NCBI RefSeq assembly: GCF_001593005.1
Contig: NZ_LQZQ01000003.1
Coordinates: forward strand, 156,657 to 220,656
DNA: 64,000 nucleotides
Source of the DNA: Roseivirga ehrenbergii
Lineage (GTDB): Bacteria; Bacteroidota; Bacteroidia; Cytophagales; Cyclobacteriaceae
Direction of reading: 5' to 3'
This document shows, piece after piece, positions 42,594-50,962 of the stretch (positions are counted from its first letter, which is position 1; the number at the start of each line of letters is the position of its first letter). The notes under the pieces are model-generated. The model was given only the letters and a program-made list of their open reading frames with translations. It did no database searches and had not been told where the DNA came from. The translations under genes were made by a program, and so were the position numbers.

Positions 42594-44774
42594 ATGAAGA
42601 AACTCCTTTTTCTATTATTCATTTCATTCCTTTATTCCTGTCAGTCCAAGGCTACTGATGAGGTAAGTCAGTGGGAAGCTCAGGCAGAGAATGTCACCAT
42701 TATTCGTGACGATTTTGGTGTGCCACATATTTACGGTAAAACCGATGCAGATGCTGTTTTTGGTTTGCTATACGCCCAATGCGAAGATGATTTTGCGCGT
42801 GTAGAACGTAACTACGTTTGGGCCACTGGCCGTTTGGCCGAAATGGAAGGCGAAGACGCGCTTTACAGCGACTTACGCGCCAGACTGTACATGACAGTGG
42901 AAGAGGCCAAAGCAGCTTATGACGCTTCTCCAAAATGGCTTCAGGAACTTTGCGATGCTTATGCAGACGGAATCAATTATTACTTACATACGCACCCAGA
43001 AGTGCAGCCTAAAGTGCTTACGCGTTTCGAACCGTGGTTTCCGATGTTCTTTAGCGAAGGTTCTATTGGTGGCGATATCGAAAGTATTTCTACCCGCAGG
43101 GTGAAATCGTTTTACGAAAATGACCAGTCTTTGGCACTTACCGAATTTGGCGATGGCCTTACACACCCCGATCCTTATGAAGAACCAAAAGGATCGAATG
43201 GTTTTGCGATTGCTGGCGAACATACCGCTTCGGGCGATGCCATGCTATTGATCAATCCGCACACTTCTTTTTACTTCCGTCCCGAAGTACATGTGGTGAG
43301 CGAAGAAGGCTTGAATGCTTATGGGGCAGTAACCTGGGGGCAGTTTTTTGTGTACCAAGGTTTCAATGAAAGAATGGGTTGGATGCATACTTCCACCGCG
43401 GTTGATTTTATTGATGAATTTGTAGAAGAGGTTTCTGAAGTAGATGGCAAGCTGAAGTACAAATACGGGGAAGAAATGCGCGATGTAGAGGTTTCTGAAG
43501 TAACCTTGAAATACAAAGAAGGTAACGAAATGAAGGAAAGAACTTTCCCGATGTACCGAACCCATCATGGGCCAGTTACCCATAAGCTAGACGACAAATG
43601 GGTAGTGACCAAAATCAATTGGGATCCTGTGAACGCACTTACACAGAGTTATACCCGCACCAAATTGAAAACCAATGAGGAGTTCAGAAAAATGATGGAC
43701 ATCAGAACTAACTCTTCCAACAATACAGTCTATGCCGATGCCGATGGAAACATTGCTTATTATCACGGCAACTTTATTCCAAAAAGAGACCCTCAATTTG
43801 ATTATTCTAAACCGGTAGACGGAAGTAACCCAGCTACCGACTGGCAAGGAAAACATACTGTTGACGAGGTAATTACAATTTTCAATCCTGCTAATGGTTG
43901 GATTCAGAATTGTAATTCTACACCTTTTACTGCTGCACTAGAGTTCAGCCCTAAAAAGGAAGATTACCCAGTGTATATGGCACCAGACGAGGAAAATTTT
44001 AGAGGGGTGCATGCCGTAAAAGTATTGAAGGAAGCGAAAAATCTAACCTTAGATGGCTTAATCGAATTGGCTTACGATCCTTACTTACCAGCTTTTGAAA
44101 AACTGATTCCGGGTTTGGTAGAAGCTTATGATAAGAGCGCAAATAAGAACCCAGACTTAAAACCTGCCATTGAGGTGTTGAGAAACTGGGATTTAAGAAC
44201 TTCAAAGGAATCTGTGGCCATGTCTATGGCCTATTACTATGGTTCGCTTTACAGCAGAATGGGCAAAAACCCTGAGCGTTTAAGCGGAAATGAGCGCGTG
44301 GATTATTACGGAACGGGTTCACCATATAGCGAAAGGCTTGAGATTTTTGAAGCTTCTATCAAAGAGTTGGAGGCAGATTTCGGAACATGGAATACACCTT
44401 GGGGCGAAATCAACAGGTTCCAGCGCTTAAATGGCGACATCGACTTGAAGTACGATGATAACAAAGAAAGCATTGCCATTGGTATGGCTTCCGCCCGATG
44501 GGGAGCGTTGGCTTCTTTTGGGGCAAGCAAAAAGGCGGGTACGAATCGTATCTATGGTTCTTCGGGCAATAGCTTTGTGGCCGTGGTAGAATTTGGCGAC
44601 AAAGTAAAAGCCAAGAGCATATTGGCAGGTGGTCAAAGTGGCGATCCAGCATCTCCGCATTTCTACGATCAAGCCCAGCGCTATGCCGATGCCGAGTTTA
44701 AAGATGTAGCCTATTACAAAGAAGATGTAGAAGCCCGCGCAGCAGAAACCTACAAGCCAGGCAAAAGAAAATAG
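42594..44774 (+). CDS. Penicillin acylase-type Ntn hydrolase, lipoprotein
   Basis: About 726 residues from the ATG at 42594, which starts the lipoprotein signal (LLFLLFISFLYSC, cysteine near residue 16). The mature chain starts VTIIRDDFGVPHIYGKTDADA, typical of the alpha subunit, and the catalytic serine is S201 in PKGSNGFAIAG, the residue that becomes the N-terminus of the beta chain after self-cleavage. RTHHGPVTH near 322 and NPANGWIQNCN near 430 are further family signatures. Members hydrolyse amide bonds of beta-lactams, acyl-homoserine lactones or other acyl amides; the substrate here is unknown. Anchored in a membrane. A terminator follows. Confidence 0.88.
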   Translation: MKKLLFLLFISFLYSCQSKATDEVSQWEAQAENVTIIRDDFGVPHIYGKTDADAVFGLLYAQCEDDFARVERNYVWATGRLAEMEGEDALYSDLRARLYMTVEEAKAAYDASPKWLQELCDAYADGINYYLHTHPEVQPKVLTRFEPWFPMFFSEGSIGGDIESISTRRVKSFYENDQSLALTEFGDGLTHPDPYEEPKGSNGFAIAGEHTASGDAMLLINPHTSFYFRPEVHVVSEEGLNAYGAVTWGQFFVYQGFNERMGWMHTSTAVDFIDEFVEEVSEVDGKLKYKYGEEMRDVEVSEVTLKYKEGNEMKERTFPMYRTHHGPVTHKLDDKWVVTKINWDPVNALTQSYTRTKLKTNEEFRKMMDIRTNSSNNTVYADADGNIAYYHGNFIPKRDPQFDYSKPVDGSNPATDWQGKHTVDEVITIFNPANGWIQNCNSTPFTAALEFSPKKEDYPVYMAPDEENFRGVHAVKVLKEAKNLTLDGLIELAYDPYLPAFEKLIPGLVEAYDKSANKNPDLKPAIEVLRNWDLRTSKESVAMSMAYYYGSLYSRMGKNPERLSGNERVDYYGTGSPYSERLEIFEASIKELEADFGTWNTPWGEINRFQRLNGDIDLKYDDNKESIAIGMASARWGALASFGASKKAGTNRIYGSSGNSFVAVVEFGDKVKAKSILAGGQSGDPASPHFYDQAQRYADAEFKDVAYYKEDVEARAAETYKPGKRK

Positions 44775-44803
44775 ATTTGAATTTAGATGGATGAGATGAA
44801 AAG

Positions 44804-44830
44804 GAGCTGAAGCAATTCAGCTCTTTTTTT
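44804..44830 (+). terminator. Rho-independent terminator after the acylase
   Basis: GAGCTGAA and TTCAGCTC around GCAA, followed by seven T. Confidence 0.85.
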
Positions 44831-44859
44831 GTGGGTGAAGAGCACGAACAGAGGCGGAG
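44831..44859. repeat. Type-2 short hairpin repeat
   Basis: GTGGGTGAAGAGCACGAAC plus AGAGGCGG matches the motif GTTGGTGAAGAA-CCAAC-GGGG of the copies at 46666 and 47243. The remaining gap to 44988 holds a small hairpin (CTCCTCGA and TCGAGGAG) and nothing else. Confidence 0.45.
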
Positions 44860-44987
44860 CTAACCGGTTAGAAACCGACCTATCAATTCTCCTCGATACA
44901 ATCGAGGAGAAGTTGGGCAAAAGTGCAGCTTTGGTGGGAAGCAAACCCAGGTGCTTCTACAGCACCATTAGTCCATTGTGTTTAAGG

Positions 44988-45671
44988 TTAATCGTAGTTG
45001 ATTAATTTATTCAGAAATTTAACGTATTTGTTAATCCCATCAACAGAGTCTTCCACAGTATAGAATCTTATGATGATCTCAGAGCTTGATCTTTTTATCC
45101 ATCCAAAATTTGAATATTGGTTTACATTTAAATCGATGAGTTTATCTAATTGCTCCTTAGAATTTCCGTAGTAGATAAAACCTTTAGTGACCGCAGTTTT
45201 TTTATAGCCATTAAAGAGTCTAAACAGAACTCTTACCCAGTTCCGAGACCTCACCTTAAACTGCCTTTGCAATTTCATGCAGGGCTTGTCAATCTTGATA
45301 GTAGTAGAATAAGTATATGTATCGTTCATCAGATTTCCTGCATTTACATCAGTTAGTCTTTTCAAAGTTTCAAATGATACTTCATAAGACTTCAATGAAA
45401 TGTTAGATTCTAATTGAATCCCATAAGCGCTTAACTTTCCTGTTACGTTGCCACCATGTTTCTGTGTAAATAGCTCCCAAGCGCTACCTATTTTGATGAA
45501 ACTTTGAACCCATTCTGTATCAAATGGAGTCTCAGGTGCCACTTCGATGAATTTTAAATTGTGTTTATCCAATTTCTGATTGAGTGAGATTTGTATGGTC
45601 TTGTCATTACAACAACAGTTAATATATGAAAAATAGGCTGTTTTTAGCCCTTGTTGGTTTGTCTCCAACAA
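44988..45671 (-). CDS. Hypothetical protein, N-terminus overlapped by a REP-like element
   Basis: An open frame of 227 residues. Its first codons, including the TTG used as start at 45671, lie inside a partial REP-like element (45647-45700), so this start may not be the ancestral one; a TTG at 45572 is an alternative. There is no in-frame ATG in the first half. The protein is soluble and has no motif I recognise; it contains CCC at residues 19-21 and a KLQRQFKVRSRNWVRVLFR basic stretch near 150. Either a gene whose 5' end was replaced by the repeat, or a cytoplasmic accessory protein. It lies in a region of small unknown genes. Confidence 0.5.
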   Translation of the reverse strand: MLETNQQGLKTAYFSYINCCCNDKTIQISLNQKLDKHNLKFIEVAPETPFDTEWVQSFIKIGSAWELFTQKHGGNVTGKLSAYGIQLESNISLKSYEVSFETLKRLTDVNAGNLMNDTYTYSTTIKIDKPCMKLQRQFKVRSRNWVRVLFRLFNGYKKTAVTKGFIYYGNSKEQLDKLIDLNVNQYSNFGWIKRSSSEIIIRFYTVEDSVDGINKYVKFLNKLINYD

Positions 45672-45700
45672 GCTGATACAGCTTAAAATGGCCTTTTTTA
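45647..45700 (+). repeat. Partial REP-like element overlapping a gene start
   Basis: AGCCCTTGTTGG and TCTCCAACAAG form hairpin 1 of the element, followed by CTGATACAGCTTAAAATGGCC; the second half is missing. Confidence 0.7.
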
Positions 45701-45847
45701 TACACTAAGGGAAATGAAAAGTCAGATTATAGCCTGACAAAATTAAGTTGAAAGTAAGGATATAGCCTGACTTTGTTAAGGATTTATTCAGATGCTAGCT
45801 CGCCAAAATATAGAAAGCGATTTTTAATTTTTATCATTGGGCTTGAA

Positions 45848-45880
45848 AGGCCTGTCGGTGAAGAGTACCAAATAGGGATG
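45848..45880. repeat. Type-2 short hairpin repeat
   Basis: GGCCTGTCGGTGAAGAGTACC then AAATAGGGATGG: a diverged copy of the short repeat at 46666 (split here at GGTGAAGA). Located 5 bp from the stop of the TPR gene. Confidence 0.45.
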
Positions 45881-45884
45881 GTAG

Positions 45885-46619
45885 TTATTTGCAGTTTTTA
45901 TCAATTAGATTATTGACATCTTCAAACCCTAGATTACTTGCTAAGTGCCAATCCTTGCAAGCAGATTCTACGTTTCCAATTTCATAATAACACAAGCCTC
46001 TGAAAGCATATATTGATGATAGGAAAAGTTCACGATTAACTAGCTTACTGGAATTATCAATGATAACTGAAAAATCCCTTATTGCCCCATTGTAGTCTTC
46101 TCGGGCATTGTATAGAAATTCCCCTCGTGAAAAATAGGTTCTTAAATATTCTGGATTTATAAATATGGCCTTGTCAAAATCAGCCATAGCTAAATCAATT
46201 TCGTTAATTTGAAGGTATGTTTTTGCCCTACCTTCAAAAGCAATCTCCGCATTCTCTGCATTTAATATGGATAGATTATGATAGAATAAAGAAGAGTCTA
46301 TCATGCCTAAATCGTAAAGAATTTCTGCCTTCATTAGATATTCCAAATTAATTGAGTTTGTGTACTTTATAGCTGTATTAATTGATTCGAGAGCCTGCTC
46401 AAATTTATTGGTTTCCTGAAGGAGCGTTGATTTTTTGTAGTGTAGTCTGCTGTTGTGGGGCGTAATTTCAATTGCATTCTCAAGGTATGATAGAGCTTCA
46501 TCAGGTTTAAATTCATCTGCTGCTTCATCAGCAAGAGCTTCCCAAGTTCTAGCTCTTCGAGCTGAACAAGAACATATACTAAATACTAATACCAGTACTA
46601 ATAATTTATTTAGAGTCAT
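45885..46619 (-). CDS. TPR-repeat lipoprotein
   Basis: A 244-residue lipoprotein (signal LLVLVLVFSICSC, cysteine at residue 18) with about five tetratricopeptide repeats: ALSYLENAIEITPHNSRLHY, ALESINTAIKYTNSIN, AMADFDKAIFINPEYLRTYF and others, each with the A-(F/Y)--A/G pattern and a Pro near the turn. TPR arrays bind partner proteins. Anchored to a membrane and facing the periplasm. No partner is evident among its neighbours, which are unrelated small genes. Short hairpin repeats flank it on both sides. Confidence 0.8.
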   Translation of the reverse strand: MTLNKLLVLVLVFSICSCSARRARTWEALADEAADEFKPDEALSYLENAIEITPHNSRLHYKKSTLLQETNKFEQALESINTAIKYTNSINLEYLMKAEILYDLGMIDSSLFYHNLSILNAENAEIAFEGRAKTYLQINEIDLAMADFDKAIFINPEYLRTYFSRGEFLYNAREDYNGAIRDFSVIIDNSSKLVNRELFLSSIYAFRGLCYYEIGNVESACKDWHLASNLGFEDVNNLIDKNCK

Positions 46620-46665
46620 GGTTGTTTTATTCTTGACAAAAAAATGAGCTGATGTTTATTATTGA

Positions 46666-46706
46666 GCCTCTGAGGTCTGTTGGTGAAGAACTCCAACTGG
46701 GGAGGG
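46666..46706. repeat. Type-2 short hairpin repeat, good copy
   Basis: GCCTCTGAGGTCTGTTGGTG, then AAGAA, then CTCCAACTGGGGAGG. The stem is GTTGG-G with C-CCAAC. Related copies are at 47243, 48195, 48338, 45848 and 44831. Confidence 0.55.
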
Positions 46707-46733
46707 AATATGTTTGTTCGCTTGTTTCTGTCA

Positions 46734-47117
46734 TTATGATTTACCATTCATTATTTGCTCAACATATTTTCTGTGATTTTTAAATCCATTTGTCTCTGGT
46801 TTTTCCAAGTCAACCATTCCGTCAATTCCAGAGTCATAAATTTGCCAATTATGTTTTTTAGCTAATTCAATAAGGGCATAAATTCCATTTTCTCCATACA
46901 GCGATAGCATAAAGTTACTCGAATGCATATCGTCTGTAAAAAAGTTAATTGTAAAGTCAGTTCCGACTATCTCTCTATGATTGTCTTTTTTGTTCACTCG
47001 CTCAAAAGAAGATTCTAAAATTTCGCTAAAATCAGTTGATTCCAATTGAATCTCGTCTAGTTCTGCAACAGAGATAATCTTTTGTTTTGAATTAAAAAGT
47101 ATAATATCCCAACTCAT
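46734..47117 (-). CDS. Small cytoplasmic protein of unknown function
   Basis: A 127-residue soluble acidic protein, MSWDIILFNSKQKI at the start and FKNHRKYVEQIM near the end. The alternating pattern of the first 15 residues and the TINFF and FMLSLYGENGIYAL segments suggest an alpha/beta fold. I do not recognise a named family. Small cytoplasmic acidic proteins of this kind are common among immunity and accessory genes, but no toxin partner is seen next to it. It lies between two type-2 hairpin repeats. Confidence 0.6.
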   Translation of the reverse strand: MSWDIILFNSKQKIISVAELDEIQLESTDFSEILESSFERVNKKDNHREIVGTDFTINFFTDDMHSSNFMLSLYGENGIYALIELAKKHNWQIYDSGIDGMVDLEKPETNGFKNHRKYVEQIMNGKS

Positions 47118-47242
47118 TTTTTCGGTTTTCTTATATGGTGTACAACGTCTTGGCTATTCTCAGTCTCCCAAAGGCCATTGCGTATAGGTTTTGTGTTTGC
47201 CTTAAATAGTAAATGTAGTTAATAGAGTGAAAAAGTTTGACT

Positions 47243-47280
47243 TCAGAGGCCTGATGGTGAAGACTATCGACAGTGGCGGG
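47243..47280. repeat. Type-2 short hairpin repeat
   Basis: CAGAGGCCTGATGGTGAAG, then ACTATCGACAGTGGCGGG; begins with the same GAGG-CTG-TGGTGAAGA core as 46666. Five bases from the stop of the following methyltransferase gene. Confidence 0.5.
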
Positions 47281-47284
47281 AGGA

Positions 47285-48007
47285 TTAGCCCTTTTTCTTT
47301 TTACCCCAAGTTATTGAACCGCATCCGAAAAACAGTTCTTCGTAGTGGCTTTCTAGTCCTTCGTTAAGCAACATTGAATGAAAACTTTTTGAGTTACCGA
47401 ATTTTGAAGTGTAAGTGCCCAGCATTTTGTAGTCTTGCGAGTTTCCTTGAAACAGATAGCCTACAACTGGAATGATCTTCGTCAAATAAAACATATAGAA
47501 GAACTTAAGAAAGCTACTATTCGGAACAGAGATTTCAACAAAAGAATACGATCCTTCAGGCTTCAGAAGCCTATTCAATTCATGGGCAAGTTCAGTGAGT
47601 TGCTTTGTATTAAATGTTTTCAGACCAAATGATGAAACAACATGATCAGCCGAGTTTGACTCAATGTCATTTTTAAGAATATCCTGTTCTAGAATGTTTA
47701 TTTGGCCACTGACACTCTTTTTATTCTTACGGGCAATGCTGTTCATATTTGGAGAGATATCAACAGCATTTATTTCATGAACATTGAGCTTCGAATGTTT
47801 TATTGAAGGCCATAGCTCTCCCATTCCACTCATTAAGTCATAAATAACCACAGGCTTTTCTGTAGGTTTAATTTTATTGATACAAGCTTTCCTCCAACGT
47901 TCTGTAAACCCAAAAGACGATATGTAGTTGGTTAGTCCGTATGTCGAAGACATAGAGTCAAAAAGTTTACTTACGAATTCGGGGTTGTAAATTGATTCCT
48001 TCTGCAT
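47285..48007 (-). CDS. UbiE/MenG-like SAM methyltransferase
   Basis: About 240 residues from the ATG at 48007 (a TTG further upstream is less likely). The N-terminal VSKLFDSMSSTYGLTNYISS and the motif I region YDLMSGMGELWPSI resemble demethylmenaquinone/ubiquinone methyltransferases; the usual D-GCGTG is altered to DLMSGMGE, and DHVVSSFGLKTFNT replaces the D-V----GLRN motif. This suggests a paralogue with a changed substrate rather than the housekeeping MenG. The C-terminal FYMFYLTKIIPVVGYLF is hydrophobic and membrane-associated in the family. It lies in an accessory stretch, not with menaquinone genes. Confidence 0.75.
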   Translation of the reverse strand: MQKESIYNPEFVSKLFDSMSSTYGLTNYISSFGFTERWRKACINKIKPTEKPVVIYDLMSGMGELWPSIKHSKLNVHEINAVDISPNMNSIARKNKKSVSGQINILEQDILKNDIESNSADHVVSSFGLKTFNTKQLTELAHELNRLLKPEGSYSFVEISVPNSSFLKFFYMFYLTKIIPVVGYLFQGNSQDYKMLGTYTSKFGNSKSFHSMLLNEGLESHYEELFFGCGSITWGKKKKG

Positions 48008-48194
48008 TTCAACGATTATCACCAACGCGCTGGCTAATATAGAAAAGCTTATTTCATTATTAGTTTTTAGCAGCCTTTTCGTGAAAACAGCTTAGCGCAT
48101 AAACCAAATAACCACCATGTTCTACAAACCAACCCTGCCTGTTTTCCTTACTTGAGGTTACACTAGCATTGGCAGAGTATTACAAGTGAGTTTC

Positions 48195-48230
48195 AGAGCC
48201 CCGTTGTTGAAGAACATCAACAGGGGCTCT
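48195..48230. repeat. Type-2 hairpin repeat with long stem
   Basis: AGAGCCCC pairs with GGGGCTCT, extended by TTGA and TCAA around AGAACA. Its right arm overlaps the truncated antitoxin frame and supplies its stop codon. Confidence 0.6.
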
Positions 48231-48306
48231 CACCTTTTTTTGCAGCGTACTTCTTGGCCTGCTCTATGACTTCCTTGTTTAGTGTAAGTGTTAAATTGGT
48301 TTTCAT
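48217..48306 (-). pseudogene. Truncated antitoxin-like gene (DUF6364/VapB-type N-terminus)
   Basis: On the minus strand an ATG at 48306 opens MKTNLTLTLNKEVIEQAKKY followed by AAKKGESPC and a stop: 29 codons. The pattern LTLTL-KEVIE-AKKYA--KG is that of ribbon-helix-helix antitoxins of the DUF6364 type, normally about 80 residues. Here the rest is missing and the frame runs into a type-2 hairpin that gives the last codons and stop. No toxin gene is next to it. The rest of the 371-bp gap (48026-48396) holds two short repeats and no complete gene. Confidence 0.65.
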
Positions 48307-48337
48307 GGAACAGGTTGTTATTTATTTCTGGGTCTTA

Positions 48338-48370
48338 TGAGGCTATTAGTGAAGAATAATTAGAGGGGCG
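48338..48370. repeat. Type-2 short hairpin repeat, degenerate
   Basis: ATGAGGCTATTAGTGAAGAA then TAATTAGAGGGGCG, a weak copy of 46666. Close to the 3' end of the RloC-like gene. Confidence 0.4.
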
Positions 48371-48396
48371 AAGTATGAGTTCTGGGCTTTACTTTA

Positions 48397-50685
48397 TTAC
48401 TTATCAACTAATTTTTTGCAGTATTCAATTTGTCCTTTGAAATCCTTTTCAATGTGTTGAATTATTGTTTCGCAAACTTCCAAATAATCTTCGTCATTAA
48501 TTGGGGATTGCTCGCTTCTCCAACCTCCATGTGACAAATCATTTATCAGGGTGTAAGATTTGGTTTCATTCGGAATATTCTTCCTTATATATTGAGCAAC
48601 CCCATCTTTTGAAATATCAATATTTTGAAATTTAGTTAGAGTTTCAATTATATGTCTAATAGAATTTGCAGTGGTGTGATTTGCGATATCCCCCTTTCTA
48701 GCAATACAGTAAACATCAACCAAATGGTTTATGTACGGTACTGTTAAGTTATTATTGAAATCCTTGAGTTCTCCCTTCTTGAGAAGTAATTTCTTATCAA
48801 CAATGTTATTCGAAGAAAGAACTCTCATAAAATCATTGTTATGTGTGAAAATGAAAATTCTCTCTCTCTTTAATTTATCAATGATTTTGGCGATATCTCT
48901 GATTACGCCACAGAGAGTATAAACATGAGAAAAGTCCATACTTGAAATTGGGTCATCAATAATGAAGAATAGCTTCTCATAATCTTCCTCACTTTTAACT
49001 TTTAAATGTGTGTCTCCAATGAAGTATGCGAATGCTACTATGTTTTTTTCTCCTTCACTCAATACGTCTTTGGCTTGATTCTTCTCAAGGGTATTTTGAT
49101 AAAAGATAAGTCTAAAACTCTCTTCATCTAGAGTGTACTTGTCGGAAAAAAAGTAGTTGAGAACAGACTTAATTGTTGAGGCTACTTTTGCTCTTTTACT
49201 GACCCTTTGTTGCTCCTTCTTTTTCTTGATTTCATCATTTAGTGTTTTCCACTGCTTGCGCAAAGTGAGTACTGACTGAATATTTGTCTTATGTTGATCT
49301 ATTAAATCGTTATAAGTGCATTTACAAATTTCTTTTCGAGTTGCCTTATTTTCTTCACCTAATCTATTTTTTTTAGAATTGATGATCTCAATTTTTTGAT
49401 TGTTGCTATCTATCGTTTTGTTTACGAGAGCTTGTTGTTTCTCAATGTTTTCAAGCAACGTTAACTCAATTATAACTGATTGACTTATATCCTTAAGTTT
49501 AGTGTCAATTTTGTCAATAATTGATTGAATAGCCTTTTCAAGAGGGTCAATATTTAGTTTACCTAACTCTACACCTGCGCTCGATGGTATATATTTAGTC
49601 TTGTATTCGTTAAAAAGGTTGACTCTCTTAGAATTTACATTTTCAACTGTTTTAAGATTGGTAATGTGATTTTCTAAAACCTCAGAATACTCTTTAAAAA
49701 GCTTGATGGTTTTGGCCTCAGTATCTGTTAAATACCTTGTGTAATCATCAATTAGATGTATAGCTTTTGCTTCAAGTTGTTGTTCACAGAACGGACAAGC
49801 GGTGCTTTCAGAAGCTTGCAATAATTGCATGCCTGTCTCAACGAATATTTGTTTACTCTTAATTTTCCTTTTAAAGTCTTCTGCCAATGAACTTAACGAG
49901 TATTCTTTTTCAGAATTTTCTTCAATCTCTTTTAATAAGTTAAAATCAATATTAACTCGATTAACAGGTTTTATATCATCTAAATTTTCTGGGACTGATT
50001 TAATCTTGTTGTAATCTTCAATTAGTTTATGAAAAGATTTGGATACTCCGAACCTTTTGTTATCCACGCCCTGGAATATACTTGAAGGAGTGAGTAAACT
50101 ATACTCAGTTAGTCTTTTTATATTCTGAATGTTGCTGATGTTTTCCTTCACATATGCGTTAATTTCAGTTTCAACTTGCTCAGCTAGTTCCTTTCCTTCT
50201 TTCTCAACTTTCGCAAGTTCATCTTCATCATCTTTTAAATCGATATTTACTTTCCCTAAAATAAAACCTTCAATTTCACTATCCTTTTCGTAGCTCAATG
50301 CACGAATGTTCTGTTCTACATAGTCTTGGTTAAAAGTGTGATACAAATAATTAGTTCTTGGGATTGTTGGAATTTGACCCTTCGTTAGAGAGATGCTAAA
50401 GTCATCTTTAACATTCCCATCTTTATCCGTGATATTCAATGAAAAGCTCCCAGAAGTTTCCCCTAATGTTAAAAGTTTATCTGTTGGGCTTTTTCCTTCT
50501 TCGTCCAGTTCTAATTCCTCTTGAGTTTCTGTTAGTCTGAAAAGCCGACTAATAAATGTTTTCCCACTTCCATTATTGGCAAAGACACCAATTTTAAGTG
50601 AACTTGATTTAATCTCCTTTGACAAGTTCTCAATTGGTGCAATGTTCTGGCACTTAATTACCGTTTTTATTTTATCATCTGCCAT
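48397..50685 (-). CDS. RloC/PrrC-like anticodon nuclease
   Basis: A 762-residue ABC/SMC-type ATPase. Walker A is ANNGSGKT at 36-43, the signature VLSEGEKN at 541-548, Walker B LFFIIDDPISSMD at 572-584 and the H-loop HNNDF at 615. Long coiled coils (155-190, 325-500) carry a C297-P-F-C300 pair, the position of the zinc hook in RloC. After the ATPase, the C-terminal domain has R677-H-I-I-E681 and H719 in NDLSHGG, matching the Arg-xxx-Glu...His triad of PrrC/RloC tRNases. Known members cut tRNA in the anticodon loop when phage inhibit restriction or damage DNA. No restriction-modification genes are adjacent, as for stand-alone RloC. Assignment rests on motif order; the substrate tRNA is unknown. 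Confidence 0.75.
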   Translation of the reverse strand: MADDKIKTVIKCQNIAPIENLSKEIKSSSLKIGVFANNGSGKTFISRLFRLTETQEELELDEEGKSPTDKLLTLGETSGSFSLNITDKDGNVKDDFSISLTKGQIPTIPRTNYLYHTFNQDYVEQNIRALSYEKDSEIEGFILGKVNIDLKDDEDELAKVEKEGKELAEQVETEINAYVKENISNIQNIKRLTEYSLLTPSSIFQGVDNKRFGVSKSFHKLIEDYNKIKSVPENLDDIKPVNRVNIDFNLLKEIEENSEKEYSLSSLAEDFKRKIKSKQIFVETGMQLLQASESTACPFCEQQLEAKAIHLIDDYTRYLTDTEAKTIKLFKEYSEVLENHITNLKTVENVNSKRVNLFNEYKTKYIPSSAGVELGKLNIDPLEKAIQSIIDKIDTKLKDISQSVIIELTLLENIEKQQALVNKTIDSNNQKIEIINSKKNRLGEENKATRKEICKCTYNDLIDQHKTNIQSVLTLRKQWKTLNDEIKKKKEQQRVSKRAKVASTIKSVLNYFFSDKYTLDEESFRLIFYQNTLEKNQAKDVLSEGEKNIVAFAYFIGDTHLKVKSEEDYEKLFFIIDDPISSMDFSHVYTLCGVIRDIAKIIDKLKRERIFIFTHNNDFMRVLSSNNIVDKKLLLKKGELKDFNNNLTVPYINHLVDVYCIARKGDIANHTTANSIRHIIETLTKFQNIDISKDGVAQYIRKNIPNETKSYTLINDLSHGGWRSEQSPINDEDYLEVCETIIQHIEKDFKGQIEYCKKLVDK

Positions 50686-50962
50686 TGTTGTGATTGTCGG
50701 GTTTACAGAATTTGTACATTACACTATGTATACACCGCAATCGTGGCGCATATATCTAATATTATTCACTAAAACCTCCTTATGGCAGCCGAATAATGAT
50801 TGCTATAAGGAAGTTTCTGTCTATCGGAAATCAATATAGAGAATTACAATTTAAGTATCATATAATCCTGAAGTGGCTTGGCTAAAAATTAATCTACTAA
50901 ATAATTAGTTGTAAATAAGAAAGTGCTTACGTAAATTGGCTTTTGGTTTAAAATCTCAAAAT

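Noticed and set aside
42700..44672. Several antisense open frames of 65-112 codons in the acylase gene
   Set aside because: Codon-bias shadows of a clearly real gene; none shows a motif or its own start context.
48026..48190. Possible remnant of a second gene on the minus strand (39 open codons ending AAKN)
   Set aside because: No start codon and no recognisable family; too short to call.
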